DNA of 9,332 nucleotides, taken from contig SOKM01000043.1 in assembly GCA_004375785.1 (NCBI GenBank), positions 1 through 9,332 on the forward strand, given 5' to 3'. The translations under genes were made by a program, and so were the position numbers. Numbering within the stretch: position 1 is the stretch's first letter; each line of letters opens with the position of its first letter. Positions 7,017-9,332 of this stretch are shown piece by piece. The stretch is from Candidatus Cloacimonadota bacterium. GTDB lineage: Bacteria > Hydrothermota > E44-bin80. Under the pieces are notes generated by a model. That model was not told the origin of the DNA, made no database searches, and worked only from the letters and a program-made list of their open reading frames with translations.

Positions 7017-7483
7017 CTTCCGAAAATCTGGTAATAGATTACTATGACCATGCTCATCTGGGTGATAAATCTAACAAAGTTGCTTAATGAGTAAAATTTT
7101 GAGGGTATAACCTCGATGATATCTCCAGGTTTTAATCTAACCTTTTCTTTATCTCCATGAAGCAGTGATTTTTTTAGATTTACAGAAAAGAGAGAATCCT
7201 TCTCAGTTCCTTTTCTTATGACTTTTATTCTCGAAAGATCTGCATTTTCGGTTGGACCACCAGCAAGTGAAAGCAAAATGACGATGTCACTGTTCTCAGG
7301 AAGAGAATATAGACCAGGTCTTTTCACCTTTCCCCAGATTTGGACCTTCATCAGTAACTCATCTCCTTCGCCGAGATATATATAATAATCGCCAGATAGT
7401 GAGGATTTTTCGATTTCTTTTTCACCATAAAGGGACTGATTCAAAGATAATAATAACAAAATGAGTAAGGTTAAGTTCTTCAT
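7013..7483 (-). CDS. short SLBB-domain polysaccharide export protein
   Basis: The 156 residues show a signal peptide (about 1-20, 'LLILLLLSLNQSLYG'), an SLBB beta-grasp domain (about 48-127: 'GKVKRPGLYSLPENSD', 'LSLAGGPTENADLSRIKVIR', 'KPGDIIEVIPSKF'), and a hydrophobic C-terminal helix (about 133-154). Wza-type exporters are about 380 residues, with a poly-export domain before two SLBB repeats. Here only the family's opening motif remains ('YYIYLGEGDELLMKVQIWG' resembles the 'Y.I..GD.L.I.VWG' start) and it runs straight into the single SLBB. There is no lipobox cysteine. It is the first gene of the operon, 18-19 bases after the predicted transcript start, with no clear Shine-Dalgarno sequence. 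It probably works with the BY-kinase co-polymerase as a periplasmic or membrane-anchored link in the export path. Whether it can form a pore alone is doubtful. Confidence 0.88.
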   Translation of the reverse strand: MKNLTLLILLLLSLNQSLYGEKEIEKSSLSGDYYIYLGEGDELLMKVQIWGKVKRPGLYSLPENSDIVILLSLAGGPTENADLSRIKVIRKGTEKDSLFSVNLKKSLLHGDKEKVRLKPGDIIEVIPSKFYSLSNFVRFITQMSMVIVIYYQIFGR

Positions 7484-7508
7484 ATTCTACATAGTTATAA
7501 GTTTGAAT

Positions 7509-7537
7509 ATTATATACAAATAATGTTCTTTTGTCAA
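7509..7537 (-). promoter_or_regulatory. consensus promoter of the export operon
   Basis: On the minus strand, a perfect TTGACA (7532-7537) and perfect TATAAT (7509-7514) are separated by exactly 17 bp. A T-rich tract lies just upstream of the -35. The predicted start is near 7502, leaving an 18-19-base untranslated leader before the SLBB start codon. This suggests strong, housekeeping-type expression unless a repressor covers it; no operator palindrome is evident. Confidence 0.85.
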
Positions 7538-7605
7538 GCAAAAAAATTAAGTTAGAGAAAAACTTTTTATAAAGTAAGAACTCTTAATTAAATGTTCCAT
7601 TTTTT

Positions 7606-8787
7606 TTATTTCATAATAATCATTTTCTTTGTTAAAGTCCTCTCATTTACAGTCAATTTATAGTAGTAAATACCAATAGAAACAGAGTGATGATTATCAT
7701 CGCTGCAGTCCCAGTAGACAGTCTTCCGCCCGGCGTTCTCATTAGAACTCTCTATGAGTGTCTTTACTAATCTTCCAGATATGTCGTAGATTCTTAATCT
7801 TACAGGACCCTTTCTTGTTGTTGTGTAAGATATAGCTGTCTTTCCACCCTTAACGGGGTTAGGGATATTCTGGGAGAGTTCAAAAATGAGAGGTGTTGAC
7901 TTTGCAGGCTTTTCAGAAACACCTGGCTGGGGATTATCTACATCAATCATAAAAATGCGGTTTTGCGCTTCATTTGTTGCTAACCATAAAACTGGCGTCG
8001 GGTGGAGTGTGGATTGCCAGTCATAAGCAAGGCTGGCAATGTTATTAAAAGAAAAAGACCTGAGGGGGGCTCCTGTTGTAGCATCTATCTCCCAGACCAT
8101 ATTACTGTTCCAGCCACCAAGCCAGAAGGTATTATTGTAAGGGTCATAGCTCAAACCTCGCTGAGAGATATATGTCCATGCTGGATCACCAAGCGAGTCC
8201 AGCAATGCTCCATTTGAAATTTCAAACTTGTATATCTTGTTTGAACCACCAACTGCAAGGACCCAGAGTTCTCCATCAGCCCACCACTCGCTGATATCAC
8301 CCGGTGAGCTTGTACCAATATAGAAAAAGAAAAGGTAACCAGAACCGGCAATCTCATAGCACATATTTGACGCATATTCGCTTGCCCAGAGATTAAACTC
8401 ATGTCCAAGTCCCCAGGTTTGATTGTGTGGTAATGAAAAGGAGGTTATAAGTGATGGACCAGTTGGATCAATTACATATAGAGTATTGTTAAACATATTA
8501 ACCAGATATAGATAGGTGCCATCCCATGTAATTCCTGCATTGTCATACCCATCACCAGGCACACCAATAGATGTGAGGTCGATGGTCATAAGAATATCGC
8601 CGAGTACTCTACCATCATCAATATTCTCCTGGATAGGAGAAGGATTTAGATTAACCTTTGCATCAGCGTCATAAGTAGTTTTTTCTACGATTGGATTTTT
8701 TGTTTTATGTTCTGTGTTAGCTTCAATGGACATAAAAACAAGGGCTAAAACAGAACAGAGTGTTACAAGAAAAATCTTCCTTTCCAT
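7606..8787 (-). CDS. secreted propeller-like protein with FlgD-like/type IX-type C-terminal tail
   Basis: No specific gene is recognised. The chosen start (8787) gives 393 residues. It has GAGGAGG five bases upstream, whereas the in-frame ATG at 8814 has no ribosome site and lies at or before the predicted transcript start. A signal peptide covers about 1-23. Residues 60-285 contain recurring strand motifs such as 'GITWDGTYLYLVN', 'LYVIDP', 'ELWVLAVGGSNKIYKFEI', 'GLSYDPYNNTFWLGG' and 'VWEIDATTG', the style of NHL/YncE-like beta-propellers that often bind ligands or act as cell-surface adhesins. Residues 301-393 match the FlgD-Ig/type IX sorting tail: 'FELSQNIPNPVKGGKTAISY', 'LRIYDISGRLVKTL', 'GIYYYKL', 'KKMIIMK'. 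In Bacteroidota such tails direct export by the type IX system; in other phyla they occur without proof of that route. The gene is monocistronic, with its own promoter. Confidence 0.88.
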   Translation of the reverse strand: MERKIFLVTLCSVLALVFMSIEANTEHKTKNPIVEKTTYDADAKVNLNPSPIQENIDDGRVLGDILMTIDLTSIGVPGDGYDNAGITWDGTYLYLVNMFNNTLYVIDPTGPSLITSFSLPHNQTWGLGHEFNLWASEYASNMCYEIAGSGYLFFFYIGTSSPGDISEWWADGELWVLAVGGSNKIYKFEISNGALLDSLGDPAWTYISQRGLSYDPYNNTFWLGGWNSNMVWEIDATTGAPLRSFSFNNIASLAYDWQSTLHPTPVLWLATNEAQNRIFMIDVDNPQPGVSEKPAKSTPLIFELSQNIPNPVKGGKTAISYTTTRKGPVRLRIYDISGRLVKTLIESSNENAGRKTVYWDCSDDNHHSVSIGIYYYKLTVNERTLTKKMIIMK

Positions 8788-8792
8788 ATTTT

Positions 8793-8799
8793 CCTCCTC
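8793..8799 (-). promoter_or_regulatory. ribosome binding site deciding the start of the secreted protein
   Basis: The minus strand reads GAGGAGG followed by five bases and ATG at 8787. This is the best Shine-Dalgarno match in the window and argues against the upstream in-frame ATG at 8814. Confidence 0.85.
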
Positions 8800-8820
8800 G
8801 TTTATTTTTGACATTTACAT

Positions 8821-8847
8821 ATTATATTTTTTTCATTTGTTTGTCAA
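8821..8847 (-). promoter_or_regulatory. promoter of the secreted-protein gene
   Basis: On the minus strand, TTGACA (8842-8847) is followed after 15 bp by TATAAT (8821-8826). Using TAATAT (8819-8824) instead gives a 17-bp spacer with a weaker -10. Transcription would start around 8811-8815. The -35 is embedded in the same 17-bp block as the export operon promoter. Confidence 0.65.
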
Positions 8848-8919
8848 GCAAAAAAACTCAAAAAGATTACTTCCTTCAACATCAGTCTACAAATTGGTTA
8901 GGGGGAAGGTAAAAAAGGC

Positions 8920-8948
8920 TTGACTTTTTCTTATTTTATTGCTATATT
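8920..8948 (+). promoter_or_regulatory. promoter of the tmRNA gene
   Basis: TTGACT (8920-8925), a 17-bp spacer and TATATT (8943-8948) precede a predicted start near 8955. That leaves about 30 bases to be removed from the 5' end of the tmRNA precursor, as RNase P does. The promoter diverges from the secreted-protein gene. Confidence 0.8.
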
Positions 8949-8984
8949 AAACTGAGTCTTCTGGGCTCGAAAGATTTATAAACT

Positions 8985-9332
8985 GGGGGCGAATGGTCTC
9001 GACAGTGGTATGGGGACTGATGGTTGCATGCCGAGGTGCCACAACCTCGTAAAAAGTGGCAAAAATTTAATTGGCACAAGCCAAGTTGCATTTGCTGCAT
9101 AAACGCAGCAAACATCTTCCAGGACTTTGTCTATCGGGTTTTGTGAAGGTGACGGATTGATAGACTGGTTCTTCTGAGTTATCCCAGTCAGAAGGATAAG
9201 ATTTTATGGGACTATGCCTTTAGTGAATCCTATTCGGAGGAGTCCTTAAGGTGAAATTAAAGCCCGAAAAAAGCATGTAGTAGCTGTCAGTTTAGTACTA
9301 CTGGACGTGGGTTCGATTCCCACCGCCTCCAC
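8985..9332 (+). ncRNA. ssrA: transfer-messenger RNA (one-piece tmRNA)
   Basis: tmRNA rescues stalled ribosomes together with SmpB by acting first as alanyl-tRNA and then as a short mRNA. The 5' GGGGGCG (8985-8991) pairs with CGCCTCC (9324-9330), with one G-U pair. Discriminator A is at 9331 and the first C of CCA at 9332, so two bases lie outside the window. The T arm is GTGGG-TTCGATT-CCCAC near the 3' end. CGAGGT/ACCTCG forms a stem upstream of the tag frame. Helix 5 is TTTGCTGC (9091-9098) with GCAGCAAA (9105-9112), enclosing the tag stop codon as in other tmRNAs. Total length with CCA is about 350 nt, normal for the one-piece form. The D-loop region reads GTCTCGACAGTGG, somewhat divergent from the usual TTCGACGGG. 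Confidence 0.97.
9058..9102 (+). other. tmRNA proteolysis-tag reading frame
   Basis: From the likely resume codon GGC (9058) the frame reads GKNLIGTSQVAFAA and stops at TAA (9100-9102), inside the helix-5 loop. With the alanine from the tRNA part, the tag is A-GKNLIGTSQVAFAA. The 'AGK' start resembles the Bacillus-type tag, and the hydrophobic '-FAA' end fits the ClpXP/Lon-recognised '-LAA' type. The frame and stop are firm; the exact resume codon is inferred. Confidence 0.75.

Noticed and set aside
7557..7575. Short hairpin (ACTTT/AAAGT) with TTTT after the secreted-protein gene as a terminator
   Set aside because: The stem is five mostly A:T pairs and the T run is broken after four; too weak to call. 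No better terminator is visible in the 122-bp gap.
8788..8814. Nine-residue N-terminal extension (MSKINEEEN) of the secreted protein
   Set aside because: The upstream ATG has no Shine-Dalgarno sequence and coincides with the predicted transcript start; starting at 8787 gives a perfect ribosome site and a clean signal peptide.

Overview
This is an AT-rich bacterial chromosomal window holding, from left to right, the 5' part of a 16S rRNA gene, murA, a spacer with a small inverted-repeat element, a tightly packed four-gene envelope operon, a gene for a secreted propeller-like protein, and the tmRNA gene. All protein genes and the rRNA read on the minus strand. Only the tmRNA reads on the plus strand. 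The organism is Gram-negative-like: it has an outer-membrane barrel candidate, an SLBB export protein and a BY-kinase co-polymerase. The secreted protein ends in a FlgD-like/type IX-type C-terminal tail ('SQNIPNP' ... 'KKMIIMK'), which is typical of Fibrobacteres-Chlorobi-Bacteroidetes relatives and neighbouring candidate phyla such as WOR-3/Stahlbacteria. That placement is an inference. The partial 16S would settle it if aligned to a reference tree.

Region 1 to 723 carries the first ~560 nt of 16S rRNA (the gene runs off the left edge), a boxA-like antitermination motif, and a consensus promoter (TTGACA, 17 bp, TATATT). Region 724 to 2001 is murA with all key catalytic residues. Region 2002 to 2521 is non-coding. 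It holds a 198-bp element with perfect 20-bp terminal inverted repeats and an 8-bp direct duplication (TTAATTTT), built around the widespread 'GTCATTGCGAG' type of repeat, and a hairpin terminator for the operon to its right.

Region 2522 to 7483 is one operon of four genes joined by three successive ATGA stop/start overlaps. In transcription order they are a short SLBB protein, a Wzz/BY-kinase co-polymerase with a tyrosine-rich tail, a YjbH-like outer-membrane barrel fused to a carboxypeptidase-regulatory-like domain, and a membrane protein with a Cache-like extracytoplasmic region and a long coiled coil. A near-perfect promoter (TTGACA, 17 bp, TATAAT) sits just upstream. No glycosyltransferase, flippase or polymerase gene lies within the operon, so it looks like a self-contained export/control module that would act on glycan made elsewhere. 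It is the most unusual system in the window.

Region 7606 to 8787 encodes the secreted propeller-like protein. It has its own promoter, whose -35 region shares a 17-bp block with the export operon promoter. Divergent from it, 8985 to 9332 is the tmRNA, which lacks only the last two bases of its CCA end. Its tag reading frame can be read as (A)GKNLIGTSQVAFAA.
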